From assembly GCA_964390065.1 (NCBI GenBank), contig CAYMGX010000004.1:1-64000 (forward strand): a DNA stretch of 64,000 bases, written 5' to 3'. The stretch comes from JAAZBG01 sp964390065. Lineage in GTDB: Bacteria; Fibrobacterota; Chitinivibrionia; Chitinivibrionales; Chitinispirillaceae. A program made the translations under genes and the position numbers. The number at the start of each line of letters is the position of its first letter. The stretch's first letter is position 1. This document shows, piece after piece, positions 28,772-37,194 of this stretch. The notes below the pieces were generated by a model. The model worked only from the letters and a program-made list of their open reading frames with translations, made no database searches and was not told the DNA's origin.

Positions 28772-30481
28772 ATGGAATACACCGAACAATTTGATAAAGC
28801 ACTTGCTGCATACAAAAACGAACCTGAAAAACCTGGAGTATTTGATTCTCCCTTCTGGTCAATGCTCATTGAAAAAATCTGTGATGAAATACATCTGCAC
28901 GGAACAATTGATACGATACTTAAACAATGTGCCTGTCTGCTTAATTATGGTATATGCAAAGAAGTCTTCAGCAGTGAAGCTGAAATAACCGCTAAAATTG
29001 AGAATATTCCGGTAAAAAACAGTCCGTTGCCGATAGTTACTTTTTCCCAGTGGATTACCGACCAGGCAAACAGGATCCGTCAACTTGACAAGAAAGATGC
29101 ATTTACAAAAGAACTTCGTACGAATCAGATTCTACTATCAAAATATAACAGAGAACTTCAGGGAGTACGCAACCAGCGAAACGAAAAAATTCAGGAACTT
29201 ACAGAACATTCACAATCTCCGAATATTAAAAATGACCTTCAAAAAATAATGAATGATCTTTCGACAGTTGATAGTCTTCAAATAGAGTGTTTCAGAATCC
29301 GCAAAGCACTTTCAAAAGGTACATTTTATACTGTCGATCAGAAAAGAGAAAATGCCGGTCGGGAAAACCAATTGACAAAGTCACTGGATCAGATAAAATC
29401 ATTTATCGATTGCTATCCATCAAGTGATCTTCTCACCGAAATCCGTCATACGATTTCATCAACAGCCGAACAGATTCAGAAGATAATCGAACTTGAACTC
29501 ATCATCGAGAAGAATCAGGCAGATATTGATACAGTCCAGAAGGCACAGGCAGAATTTTCACCAATTGAATTTGAGAACAAGATTCGTGAAGAACTGGAAC
29601 ATATCCGCGACATGACACGTTTAAGTTCAAAACGAATGCACCTGGATAACTGCCCGATACTCACTGATGGGAAAAAGTACTTTTCTTATTCAAAATTGGT
29701 TGAATGTTTGAATCGTATCCTCGAATTTGATCCTTTGCTGTTCAAGAATGATCGGGTGGCTATTGTAGGAAAGCCTGTAATTCTAATTGTTCCGGGAAGC
29801 GGCAATGCTGTGTACGACTGGAAAAACAATCTTATTCTTATTCCTTTACAATACACAACAGACAATCCCATGATCTCGATCAGTTCCGGTATGATAGAAT
29901 ACCGTCTTGATACTGACGAAGACAAACAAATGCTCAACTCCTACAATGAACTTCCGGAGTATAAGACTATCCGCTCTACAATTCAGCTAAAGTCCCAGTT
30001 AACAAAAGATTACACGACATGGATGACCCAGGAGTATCTTGGCTATCGCGTACTTCCCAGGAATGTCAAGGAGTGGTTCGAGCATGATATCGGACCTAAC
30101 AAAAACGAAATCTTTGTGCCTCATGCTTACCAGACCTATAATTTCTCATCAACGGATTTCAACAAACTTCTCAAGTCCACTGATGAAAAAATCTGTGGCA
30201 GCAGTATTGATAATGCGGCTAATGATGATCTTTGGATAGGCAGTATTATGTGGTATCATCAGGGAAACATGCAGCGGACATATGAATTACTTCACGCCTT
30301 GTGCAGCAGAAATGTTGACATACCAATGGCCTATTATAATTACGCCCTTGTTGCATCAAAGGTTTTCCAGAAAACCAATGCAATAAAAGCCTATACTGAA
30401 TTCATGAATCGTCTTCCCCAATGCTGGTGGACTCGTGTTGCAGGTGATCATTTACGGGCGCTTCAAAGCAGTGGAACCTGA
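28772..30481 (+). CDS. Cytoplasmic coiled-coil protein of unknown function
   Basis: A 569-residue soluble protein, with no signal peptide and no membrane segment. Residues about 95-275 are strongly charged and helical, with long coiled-coil-like runs (LSKYNRELQGVRNQRNEKIQ, IEKNQADIDTVQKAQAEFS). A central beta-rich part follows (DRVAIVGKPVILIVPGSGN, NNLILIPLQYTTDN). The last about 80 residues look like one or two TPR-type helix pairs (GSIMWYHQGNMQRTYELLHA, AYYNYALVASKVFQKTNAIK). I do not recognise the family. It stands alone behind a good promoter. Coding character is clear from length and composition. Confidence 0.75.
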   Translation: MEYTEQFDKALAAYKNEPEKPGVFDSPFWSMLIEKICDEIHLHGTIDTILKQCACLLNYGICKEVFSSEAEITAKIENIPVKNSPLPIVTFSQWITDQANRIRQLDKKDAFTKELRTNQILLSKYNRELQGVRNQRNEKIQELTEHSQSPNIKNDLQKIMNDLSTVDSLQIECFRIRKALSKGTFYTVDQKRENAGRENQLTKSLDQIKSFIDCYPSSDLLTEIRHTISSTAEQIQKIIELELIIEKNQADIDTVQKAQAEFSPIEFENKIREELEHIRDMTRLSSKRMHLDNCPILTDGKKYFSYSKLVECLNRILEFDPLLFKNDRVAIVGKPVILIVPGSGNAVYDWKNNLILIPLQYTTDNPMISISSGMIEYRLDTDEDKQMLNSYNELPEYKTIRSTIQLKSQLTKDYTTWMTQEYLGYRVLPRNVKEWFEHDIGPNKNEIFVPHAYQTYNFSSTDFNKLLKSTDEKICGSSIDNAANDDLWIGSIMWYHQGNMQRTYELLHALCSRNVDIPMAYYNYALVASKVFQKTNAIKAYTEFMNRLPQCWWTRVAGDHLRALQSSGT

Positions 30482-30742
30482 CAGAAATCTCGTTTCTTCA
30501 GATAACAATCGCTACCTGATTATGGCTGCAGCAACCTCATTTGACAAGCCATTGATAAACACTGTTCATTTTATCAACAGTACCAGCAATAATTGCATTT
30601 GTTAAAAATTACTGTTTTTTATGTTCAAGATACCAGAATGATGCCGATTCTGGTAGATTTTGCTATTGATATCACCGGAACCTATTTTAACACTTACAAG
30701 GCAATCACGCCACGTATCACACTCTACCAAAAGGCAATCGCA

Positions 30743-31363
30743 ATGAAAAACACACTACTTCTGACAACGCTATTTTTGTTAACGGTTCAGGTATCACTCT
30801 GTACAGCCGCAAATTCTGATTCACAAATCGGCATTAAAATCCGGATGGGCGGACGATTTGACAATGTGCGAAAATGTGTTGCAAGCCAGCCGGGAACCAA
30901 AGGCGGCATAGCTGCCGATATCTCCCTGTTTACAGAAACACCGCTTTCAGAGAAGGCATCACTCCATATCGATCTTCCGGTAATGCGCCCGATACTTTTT
31001 GCCCTCGCATTTAAGATGCTTCAGTTTGAGCCATCCGTTTCGTGGCGGTTTACCCATACAAATCCTGACACGAAAAATGGTTTTACCTATGGCCCGATGC
31101 TCGGTTTTTCTCTTCATTACGGTCCCGATTACACCTATGATGCCAAACCGGATACGGCAAAGCATGCTTTTTTTGCCCTCGGTCCAACTATTGGAGGATA
31201 TGCAGGTTACACATTCAGCAGATCATCAGGGCAACCACGATTCTCGCTTGGTGTATCACCCTATGTTACTCCGCTTTTTAGTGTGAATGATCCGGATAAA
31301 CGAAAAGGTGTAGTCATTGGCGGTCTTCTGGATGCAGCGTTCTATTTCAAACGGAACAAATAG
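30743..31363 (+). CDS. Small outer-membrane beta-barrel protein
   Basis: Starting at MKNTLLLTTLFLLTVQVSLCTAAN the protein has 206 residues with a signal peptide. Alternating hydrophobic strands typical of an 8-stranded barrel follow: EKASLHIDLPVMRPILFALA, FEPSVSWRFTH, TYGPMLGFSLHYG, FALGPTIGGYAGYTFS, and last strand VIGGLLDAAFYFKRNK. ATG 30743 follows AAAAGG by 8 nt; the frame open from 30593 would add 50 residues before the signal peptide, so I reject it. No enzyme motif is seen; a structural or adhesive role is possible. Confidence 0.7.
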   Translation: MKNTLLLTTLFLLTVQVSLCTAANSDSQIGIKIRMGGRFDNVRKCVASQPGTKGGIAADISLFTETPLSEKASLHIDLPVMRPILFALAFKMLQFEPSVSWRFTHTNPDTKNGFTYGPMLGFSLHYGPDYTYDAKPDTAKHAFFALGPTIGGYAGYTFSRSSGQPRFSLGVSPYVTPLFSVNDPDKRKGVVIGGLLDAAFYFKRNK

Positions 31364-31367
31364 ACTG

Positions 31368-31422
31368 TTGTTTTTTTGTCGAAATGTGCGTATATTATAG
31401 TTGACTCACAAATATGAGTCAA
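31368..31422 (+). promoter_or_regulatory. Promoter and operator of the toxin-antitoxin pair
   Basis: TTGTTT (31368-31373), 17-nt spacer, TATATT (31391-31396). Just downstream, a perfect inverted repeat TTGACTCA-N6-TGAGTCAA (31401-31408, 31415-31422) covers the expected start of transcription and ends at the ribosome-binding site. This is the usual place for autorepression by a ribbon-helix-helix antitoxin. Confidence 0.6.
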
Positions 31423-31434
31423 AGGAGGCAGAAT

Positions 31435-31701
31435 ATGAGTCAAATTACTTTACGTGACATCCCGAATGAACTTGAAACATATATTCGCACATTATCACAG
31501 CAAAACGGCCAGAGTCTTAATAAAACAGTTTTGGACTTATTAAAAAAGAGTACTGGAGTATTGCAGGATAAGAAAAAACGCCGTGATCTATCATCATTAT
31601 CGGGAACCTGGAATGATGATAATGTAAAAGAGTTTGAAAAAAACACAGCGTTTTTTGAAACATTTGATTCTGAGATCTGGAAAAATGAACCTCTGCATTG
31701 A
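31435..31701 (+). CDS. Ribbon-helix-helix antitoxin (FitA/VapB-like)
   Basis: An 88-residue protein beginning MSQITLRDIPNELETYIRTL, a ribbon-helix-helix DNA-binding start (beta strand ITLRDIP, then two helices through SLNKTVLDLLKK). The acidic and aromatic C-terminal tail would wrap the toxin. The ATG at 31435 is preceded by AAAGGAGG with 6 nt spacing; the upstream ATG at 31414 lies inside the operator and lacks a site. The gene overlaps the toxin gene by 17 bp, typical of such pairs. Confidence 0.85.
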   Translation: MSQITLRDIPNELETYIRTLSQQNGQSLNKTVLDLLKKSTGVLQDKKKRRDLSSLSGTWNDDNVKEFEKNTAFFETFDSEIWKNEPLH

Positions 31702-32077
31702 TACATGCGCCTATGTTGCATTAAAAAAAGGGAATACTTCAGTCATAAGTATTCTTGAAGCTGCAAAGACGCTAATGGTACCTACCATAGTTTTAGGTGA
31801 ATTATATGCAGGGTTTTACATTGGTTCCGGAACTTCAAAAAACATCCTCGAACTACATGAGTTTCTCGATCAACCGGATATCAGCATTAAAGGCCCGGAT
31901 AACGACATTGCAGAACGATATGGTATCATCATTAAAGAGTTACGTCAGAAAGGATCACCACTACCAACCAATGATATCTGGATTGCAGCGACAGCACTCG
32001 AAACAGGTGCCAGATTATTGACGTTCGATAAGCATTTCGAACATATTCCGGGATTAATTATTATCTATCCGATGTAG
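31685..32077 (+). CDS. PIN-domain ribonuclease toxin (FitB/VapC-like)
   Basis: A 130-residue PIN domain starting MNLCIDTCAYVALKKG. Conserved acidic residues are all present: D6, E39 (VLGELYAGF), D97 (TNDIWIAA) and D115 (LLTFDKHF). They bind the metal for RNA cleavage. The start inside the antitoxin gene fits translational coupling; the frame open from 31634 would add a basic non-PIN extension. It should be held inactive by the upstream antitoxin. With all active-site residues present it is probably functional. Confidence 0.88.
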   Translation: MNLCIDTCAYVALKKGNTSVISILEAAKTLMVPTIVLGELYAGFYIGSGTSKNILELHEFLDQPDISIKGPDNDIAERYGIIIKELRQKGSPLPTNDIWIAATALETGARLLTFDKHFEHIPGLIIIYPM

Positions 32078-32234
32078 ACATTTATTGTTCTTCTATTGCT
32101 TTTATTTCACTACTGTCACCCTGACTGTTCCGATACTTCGATTTGGCGACCAAATTTCTAATGTAAAGAAAACATTCCTCTTGCGCGTACTCATTTATAA
32201 GGGCACAATATAATTGTGGATAGAGGAGGAACAT

Positions 32235-32747
32235 ATGCGTATACTTCATAGCTTATTCATCATTGCGACCGCTCTGTTTTTTGTCTCGTGTAACAACGAT
32301 TTCTCCATGACCAGACAAACGCAAAAACCACAAATTACGCCTGATTCGGAAAAAGCCACACTCGTTATATACCGTGGAACATCATTTGGTTACGGTATGA
32401 CAATGGCCACCTATCTGGATAACAGATTTGTCGGCCAAACCAGAGGTGCATCATACTTTATCACCAAAACTGAACCGGGTATACGGCACTTAACCGGTAT
32501 TGCCGAAAAAAACATTAATCACCGGTTATCGCTTGAGGCAGGAAAGATCTACTATATAAATCAGGGGATCTATCCGGGAGTGCTTCTGGCCGAAAGTAAA
32601 ATAGTAGTTTCTGATGAACATCATTTTTTAAAACGACTAAAAAAACTGACTTTCTACTATTACAAACATGATCCTCATCAGAAGGCTCTCACCAGCCGTT
32701 TCTTGCGTTTGGCCGGAGTAACATTCCGGTTTGATATAACCATCTGA
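32235..32747 (+). CDS. DUF2846-type lipoprotein
   Basis: The 170-residue protein starts MRILHSLFIIATALFFVSCNN, a lipoprotein signal with lipobox FVSC. The domain that follows (ATLVIYRGTSFGYGMTMATY, then GASYFITKTEPGIRHLTG and LEAGKIYYINQGI) matches the pattern of DUF2846, a small beta domain of unknown role in surface lipoproteins. GAGGAGG precedes the ATG by 5 nt, which decides for 32235 over the upstream GTG-type start. Single gene. Confidence 0.75.
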   Translation: MRILHSLFIIATALFFVSCNNDFSMTRQTQKPQITPDSEKATLVIYRGTSFGYGMTMATYLDNRFVGQTRGASYFITKTEPGIRHLTGIAEKNINHRLSLEAGKIYYINQGIYPGVLLAESKIVVSDEHHFLKRLKKLTFYYYKHDPHQKALTSRFLRLAGVTFRFDITI

Positions 32748-32857
32748 CTATAAATGCGTCTCTGATGTATATACATTCATCTATCGATCTCTCAAGACAG
32801 ATCGACCCTGTTGTAGTATACAAAACAATAGTCATATCAGAAAAATGCTGTTTTTTT

Positions 32858-33343
32858 TCAAACAAGCTCTCTCAAACCGGCACCAGTAAGACATTGCTTT
32901 ACATATGGATGTAGTGATAAATCAATTGTGTTTACCCATCGCCAGTCTTCGTGATGACTATCAAGAACGGGTGAAAAATCCGGATCTTCCGGATAGACAA
33001 AGAAGCAGCTATTGATGCTATGCACTGCAATCCCGCAGGGGCCATCATCAAAAATCGTTTCGTCGGTATGTACAATCGGTCCGACATGTACCCGAATCCC
33101 TACTTCGTCAAGAGCATTACGTTTTGCAGTCGCAATCATCGTTTCACCCTTGATCACACGCCCGCCAGGAACCCACCATTCACCTTGTGCCGGCGCATCC
33201 TTTCGTTTTACCAGTAAAACACTGCCATGTGAAACAAGCGCAATGTCAACGCAGGCGATCGGCATATTGATTAATATCTGATTGTAAAGTTCCTGTGGAA
33301 TAAATCTTGGTATATCACTCTGCGGTATTGAACTATTAATCAT
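32858..33343 (-). CDS. NUDIX hydrolase, GDP-mannose mannosyl hydrolase-like
   Basis: A 161-residue protein. The NUDIX box reads GGRVIKGETMIATAKRNALD followed by EVGI: the first Gly, Glu and Arg are kept, but the Glu after Arg is Asn. A similar loss marks the Gmm/WcaH branch, which cleaves GDP-mannose to GDP and mannose. DAPAQGEWWVPGG before the box also fits that branch. Start 33343 is preceded by AAAAGGGA; the frame back to 33376 has no such site. It may limit GDP-mannose for surface glycan. The specificity is inference. Confidence 0.8.
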   Translation of the reverse strand: MINSSIPQSDIPRFIPQELYNQILINMPIACVDIALVSHGSVLLVKRKDAPAQGEWWVPGGRVIKGETMIATAKRNALDEVGIRVHVGPIVHTDETIFDDGPCGIAVHSINSCFFVYPEDPDFSPVLDSHHEDWRWVNTIDLSLHPYVKQCLTGAGLRELV

Positions 33344-33777
33344 AAAATTCCCTTTTTGTTTACGAGAGTATGACACCCGTCATTTTGCGTTTTTTTATAG
33401 GATACTTGCTTGCATACAACGATAATCATTGACATGCATCTTTATTCTTTGCCAAGTGCTTTGCTACTTACTACTTGAAGTTATTAATTCTTTTCTGTCT
33501 TTACACTTTAAACCGATTCTTGCTTTCAAGCCATATCCACGCAGCACTTTGACAGTACAATTGCTGGTTATTGTAACCTTGTGTATATAGCTTAAGTCAT
33601 CTCACTGTTGTCATTTTTTTAATTCATAAATATGCACTTCAAAAATTATTTCATCAAATATTTTTTAACTTTTTTTTAATAGCAAACCAACAAAGTAATT
33701 AACACAGAAAAATACAACAATACGGGAAGCAAAGGCAGTGGCAATTCAAGATATCAGGGATTAAAAGCGAGCACATA
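33344..33777. other. 434-bp AT-rich gap between nusG-like and NUDIX genes
   Basis: No ORF with coding character on either strand and no RNA gene recognised. Both neighbours read on the minus strand, so this may be a long leader for the NUDIX gene, which would be notable given the specialised NusG just upstream. Confidence 0.3.
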
Positions 33778-34332
33778 CTACTTGCTACCGCTCCCCACCA
33801 CCCTCACATCCCCCATATCTATCTGAACCATCACTGACCCCAAACTGTCAACTTCGACAACTAACTGTTTACTATTTCTTATTGACACAACAACACCGCA
33901 TACACCTTTAAGCGGTCCGGAAACGACCTCGACCTGAGATTCAATTGTGAACGTGTCATCAAGCGGTTCCACAGAGATATCATGTTCAAGCGCGAAGTAT
34001 ATGGCACTTAGTTCGCTTACGAATTTTCTCTGATTTTTTACTTCGATAAGATTTACCACACGTCCGGTCACAAATATTTTCTGAGGTACATCCTGTGCAA
34101 AACAGATATACCCCGGAAACAGAGGCATTTCAAACACTCTCTTTTTGTTTGTACCGGGGCGACATGTGACTTTTTTGTAAATTGGCAGATAATACTCCAC
34201 CCCGTGATCTATAAAGTCAAACGCGAGCTGTTTCTCCTGGCGCGGCTTTACTTTTGCAACCCACCACTTAAATGCAGCCTGCTCTATCGGACGCACGGGA
34301 TACCGTGATGGAGGGATTCTTTCAACACTCAT
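33778..34332 (-). CDS. Specialised NusG-family antiterminator (UpxY/RfaH/LoaP-like)
   Basis: A 184-residue protein. The NusG N-terminal domain is clear (FKWWVAKVKPRQEKQLAFDF, YYLPIYKKV, FEMPLFPGYICFA, VVNLIEVKNQRKFVSE) and is followed by a KOW-type C-terminal domain (SQVEVVSGPLKGVCGVVVSI). The N-terminal layout resembles operon-specific paralogues rather than housekeeping NusG, which is normally beside secE and L11. Such proteins bind RNA polymerase and let it pass pause or terminator sites in long polysaccharide operons. It lies 22 bp after the DUF218 gene; the only downstream same-strand gene is the NUDIX hydrolase. Confidence 0.85.
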   Translation of the reverse strand: MSVERIPPSRYPVRPIEQAAFKWWVAKVKPRQEKQLAFDFIDHGVEYYLPIYKKVTCRPGTNKKRVFEMPLFPGYICFAQDVPQKIFVTGRVVNLIEVKNQRKFVSELSAIYFALEHDISVEPLDDTFTIESQVEVVSGPLKGVCGVVVSIRNSKQLVVEVDSLGSVMVQIDMGDVRVVGSGSK

Positions 34333-34354
34333 GGAAAACCGGTATTTTCACCCT

Positions 34355-35134
34355 TCAAATCCAGCCAAACAGTTTATATGCAAGTATACCATAATACTCA
34401 TGGACTACTTCAGTAGACCGTTCCAGTGCATTGACATTTGGAAAAAAATCGGTAGAGCGGCTGATCATCCTCCGTGTCGTGGAATAATCTGTCGGCGCAG
34501 TATAGATTGTAAAGCCGCCGGATTTTTTAAACACCGCTACAGAGCGATACATGTGTGATGCAGTCGTAACAAGAATGATTGTTCTTCCTACTCCCATTGA
34601 ATCAAGTATTGCAGCAATATACTTTGGATGTTCATGAGTATTTCTTGCTTTATGCTCACGAATGATCGCCATTGAATCAACGCCAATCCCCTGAAGCACC
34701 AGCGCGTTCCCCTCTGCTTCACTGGGATACTTAAAGAAAGAGGTTCCAACGTCCCCACCAGTGGTAACAAGCCGCTTACCATACCCCATTTTGAAAAGTC
34801 GTGCTCCCATAAGCATTCTGTCACCGGCATCATTTATCTCCGGATATTTACGGGGTGGTACAAAAGGTACACCTCCTCCCCCAAGAACAACTATCGATGC
34901 GTCAGTACCGATTGGCGGAAGCGATTCTTTTACCTGGTATTCAAGCGTCGTGCCAAGAAGATGTGCTATTGGCGGAAGTGAAAAGAAGATAAGCACCACA
35001 AAAGAACTGAGTGTTAAGATCCGGGCAGATTTAGCCTTTTTAAGAAAAGAACACAAAGCCGCAAAAAAAAGAATTGTAATTACGAGCCCAAGTGGATACA
35101 GTGGTAACGCTATGAATTTTATAAGTATTGCCAT
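34355..35134 (-). CDS. DUF218 (YdcF/ElyC-like) membrane protein
   Basis: A 259-residue protein with two N-terminal membrane segments (LIKFIALPLYPLGLVITILF, SSFVVLIFFSLPPIAHLL), then a periplasmic DUF218 domain: DASIVVLGGGG, NDAGDRMLMGARLFKMGYG, TTGGD, EAEGNALVLQGIGVD, HKARNTHEHPKYI and LVTTASHMYRSVAVFKKSG. This matches ElyC/SanA-type proteins tied to envelope biogenesis and lipid-carrier sugar metabolism; the exact reaction is not established. Probably transcribed with the following NusG paralogue. Confidence 0.85.
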   Translation of the reverse strand: MAILIKFIALPLYPLGLVITILFFAALCSFLKKAKSARILTLSSFVVLIFFSLPPIAHLLGTTLEYQVKESLPPIGTDASIVVLGGGGVPFVPPRKYPEINDAGDRMLMGARLFKMGYGKRLVTTGGDVGTSFFKYPSEAEGNALVLQGIGVDSMAIIREHKARNTHEHPKYIAAILDSMGVGRTIILVTTASHMYRSVAVFKKSGGFTIYTAPTDYSTTRRMISRSTDFFPNVNALERSTEVVHEYYGILAYKLFGWI

Positions 35135-35297
35135 TCATTTTCAACCTTGATTCTTTGCTGATGAACAATTTTAGTATTGAATATAATTTATAGGAACGTT
35201 TTAAGTTGGCAAGAGTGTTTGTAATCCTTGATTTTTTATCTGCCTTTCGTTACTTTATATGTCTATTATTGTACGTTTAACATATTGAGGTGCCCAA

Positions 35298-36818
35298 ATG
35301 GCAAGAATTATTGATGAAGTTTCAAGGACATTTTCCGAGTACCTTCTTATCCCACGCCTCACCAGTAGGGAACATCAACCTAAAAATGTTTCTCTCAAAA
35401 CACCTGTAAGCAGATTCAAACGTGGTGAAAAGCCGAAATTTTCTTTGAATATCCCGTTCGTTACATCCAGTATGCAGTCAGTCAGCGGTTCTGAAATGGC
35501 GATTGCACTTGCACGTAATGGCGGTCTTGCATTTACGTTCTGCTCACAGACGATTGAGCAACAGGCAGCCATGGTAGCAAAAGTAAAGATGCATAAAGCC
35601 GGATTTGTACAGTCAGATTCAAACCTCAGACCTGATAATACACTTGCAGATGCGCTTGCATTACGCAAGAAGAGCGGGCATTCAACCATGCCGGTAACCG
35701 AAGACGGGAACGGGAATGGAACGTTTGTCGGTATTCTTACTGATAAGGATTTCTGGGAATTCGAGGATAACCTGGACGGACTTGTACGTGATTATATGAC
35801 TCCACTTGCAAATGTTGTTTACGGAACAAGTGGTATCACCCTTCATGATGCAAACATGCTGCTTCGTAAGCACAAAAAGGAATGTCTTCCAATTCTTGAC
35901 AATAAATGTAATCTTCAAAGCCTTGTATTTAAAAAAGATTATGTTGACCACATGAACAATCCGTACGAGCTGCTTGACGCGCAAAAACGTCTTGCTGTGG
36001 GTGCAGGTGTCAACACGCATGACTATGAAGCCCGTGTTCCGGCGCTTATTAAAGCCGGTGCTGATGTACTTTGCTTTGATTCATCGGATGGTTACACCGA
36101 GTTCCAGAAGGACGCAATACTCTGGTGCAGAAAAAAATATGGTGATTCAGTCATAGTGGGCGGCGGAAATGTTGTTGATGGTGATGCTTTCAGATATCTT
36201 GCAGAAGAGGGACAGGCTGATTTTGTCAAGGTTGGAATCGGCGGAGGCTCGATCTGTATTACTCGTGAACAAAAAGGTATCGGACGCGGACAGGCATCAG
36301 CACTTATGGCCGTTGTCGCAGAGCGGGACAAATATTATCAGGAGACAGGTATTTACATTCCGGTATGTTCTGATGGCGGATTGTCAAATGACACACAGAT
36401 CATTATTGCCCTTGCAATGGGAGCCGATTTTGTCATGATGGGCAGATATTTTGCGATGACTTACGAAAGCCCTACTCCTAAAGTGTCAATTGGCAGCCGT
36501 ATGTACAAACCATATTGGGGTGAAGGATCCAACCGCGCACGTAACTGGCAGCGTTATAATCAGGGAGCAGAGTCCACCGAAAATCAGCTGAAATTTGAGG
36601 AGGGTGTTGATGCCTATGTGCCGATAGTCGGTTCTGTCAAGGATGTTACAAGTGTCACCCTTACAAAACTCAGATCTACAATGTGTAATATGGGTTCTTT
36701 GACTCTTAAGGAGTTTACTGACAATGCAGTTCTTACCCGTATATCAGAGCAATCATTTGTTGAAGGTGGTACCTCAACAGTGACCACTCTTGATAAAGAG
36801 AGACCTCGGGACGTTTGA
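35298..36818 (+). CDS. guaB: IMP dehydrogenase
   Basis: A 506-residue TIM-barrel enzyme oxidising IMP to XMP with NAD in GMP synthesis. The N terminus ends in NIPFVTSSMQSVSG. A CBS pair lies at about residues 100-215 (PDNTLADALALRKKSGHSTM, VRDYMTPLANVVYG). Next come ADVLCFDSSDGYTEFQ, VKVGIGGGSICITREQKGIG with catalytic Cys at 320, and VPVCSDGGLSNDTQI. The active-site Thr follows the Cys loop as in the family, in the variant form CITREQKGIGRG. GAGGTG lies 5 nt before the ATG. It is monocistronic. Confidence 0.93.
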   Translation: MARIIDEVSRTFSEYLLIPRLTSREHQPKNVSLKTPVSRFKRGEKPKFSLNIPFVTSSMQSVSGSEMAIALARNGGLAFTFCSQTIEQQAAMVAKVKMHKAGFVQSDSNLRPDNTLADALALRKKSGHSTMPVTEDGNGNGTFVGILTDKDFWEFEDNLDGLVRDYMTPLANVVYGTSGITLHDANMLLRKHKKECLPILDNKCNLQSLVFKKDYVDHMNNPYELLDAQKRLAVGAGVNTHDYEARVPALIKAGADVLCFDSSDGYTEFQKDAILWCRKKYGDSVIVGGGNVVDGDAFRYLAEEGQADFVKVGIGGGSICITREQKGIGRGQASALMAVVAERDKYYQETGIYIPVCSDGGLSNDTQIIIALAMGADFVMMGRYFAMTYESPTPKVSIGSRMYKPYWGEGSNRARNWQRYNQGAESTENQLKFEEGVDAYVPIVGSVKDVTSVTLTKLRSTMCNMGSLTLKEFTDNAVLTRISEQSFVEGGTSTVTTLDKERPRDV

Positions 36819-36850
36819 TTCATACTGTTTTTAACTATAGTAACAAATAA

Positions 36851-36868
36851 GACGCGCATATGCGCGTC
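36851..36868. repeat. Perfect 18-bp palindrome after guaB
   Basis: GACGCGCATATGCGCGTC, 33 bp after the guaB stop, much more GC-rich than its surroundings. It is followed by a mixed, not pure, T stretch, so it may be a weak terminator or a protein-binding site. The remaining 36869-37180 has no gene I can support. Confidence 0.5.
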
Positions 36869-37194
36869 ACGATGTTCTTTTCTGCATCTGTGGTTCCGGA
36901 TATGTGGTATGTAACACCCGGTAGCAGCACACGCCTACTGTAGCAGCATCACCGATCTGATTTATTTCACCTATATACACATGTATCAATGCTTATAACG
37001 CCAGGAAGCATGACTTTGTGCATACGGGCAGACAATAAATGGATTAATTCTCCGAATACACTGAAAAAGAATCCGGGTCGTACAAAATTTGAGTGCTTTT
37101 TTTTAGGCAATAATTTACACTATTATGCGAATACATTAAAAATTACTACGACTGATCACTTACACAATCACAAATACAATCAAGGAGCGTTACT

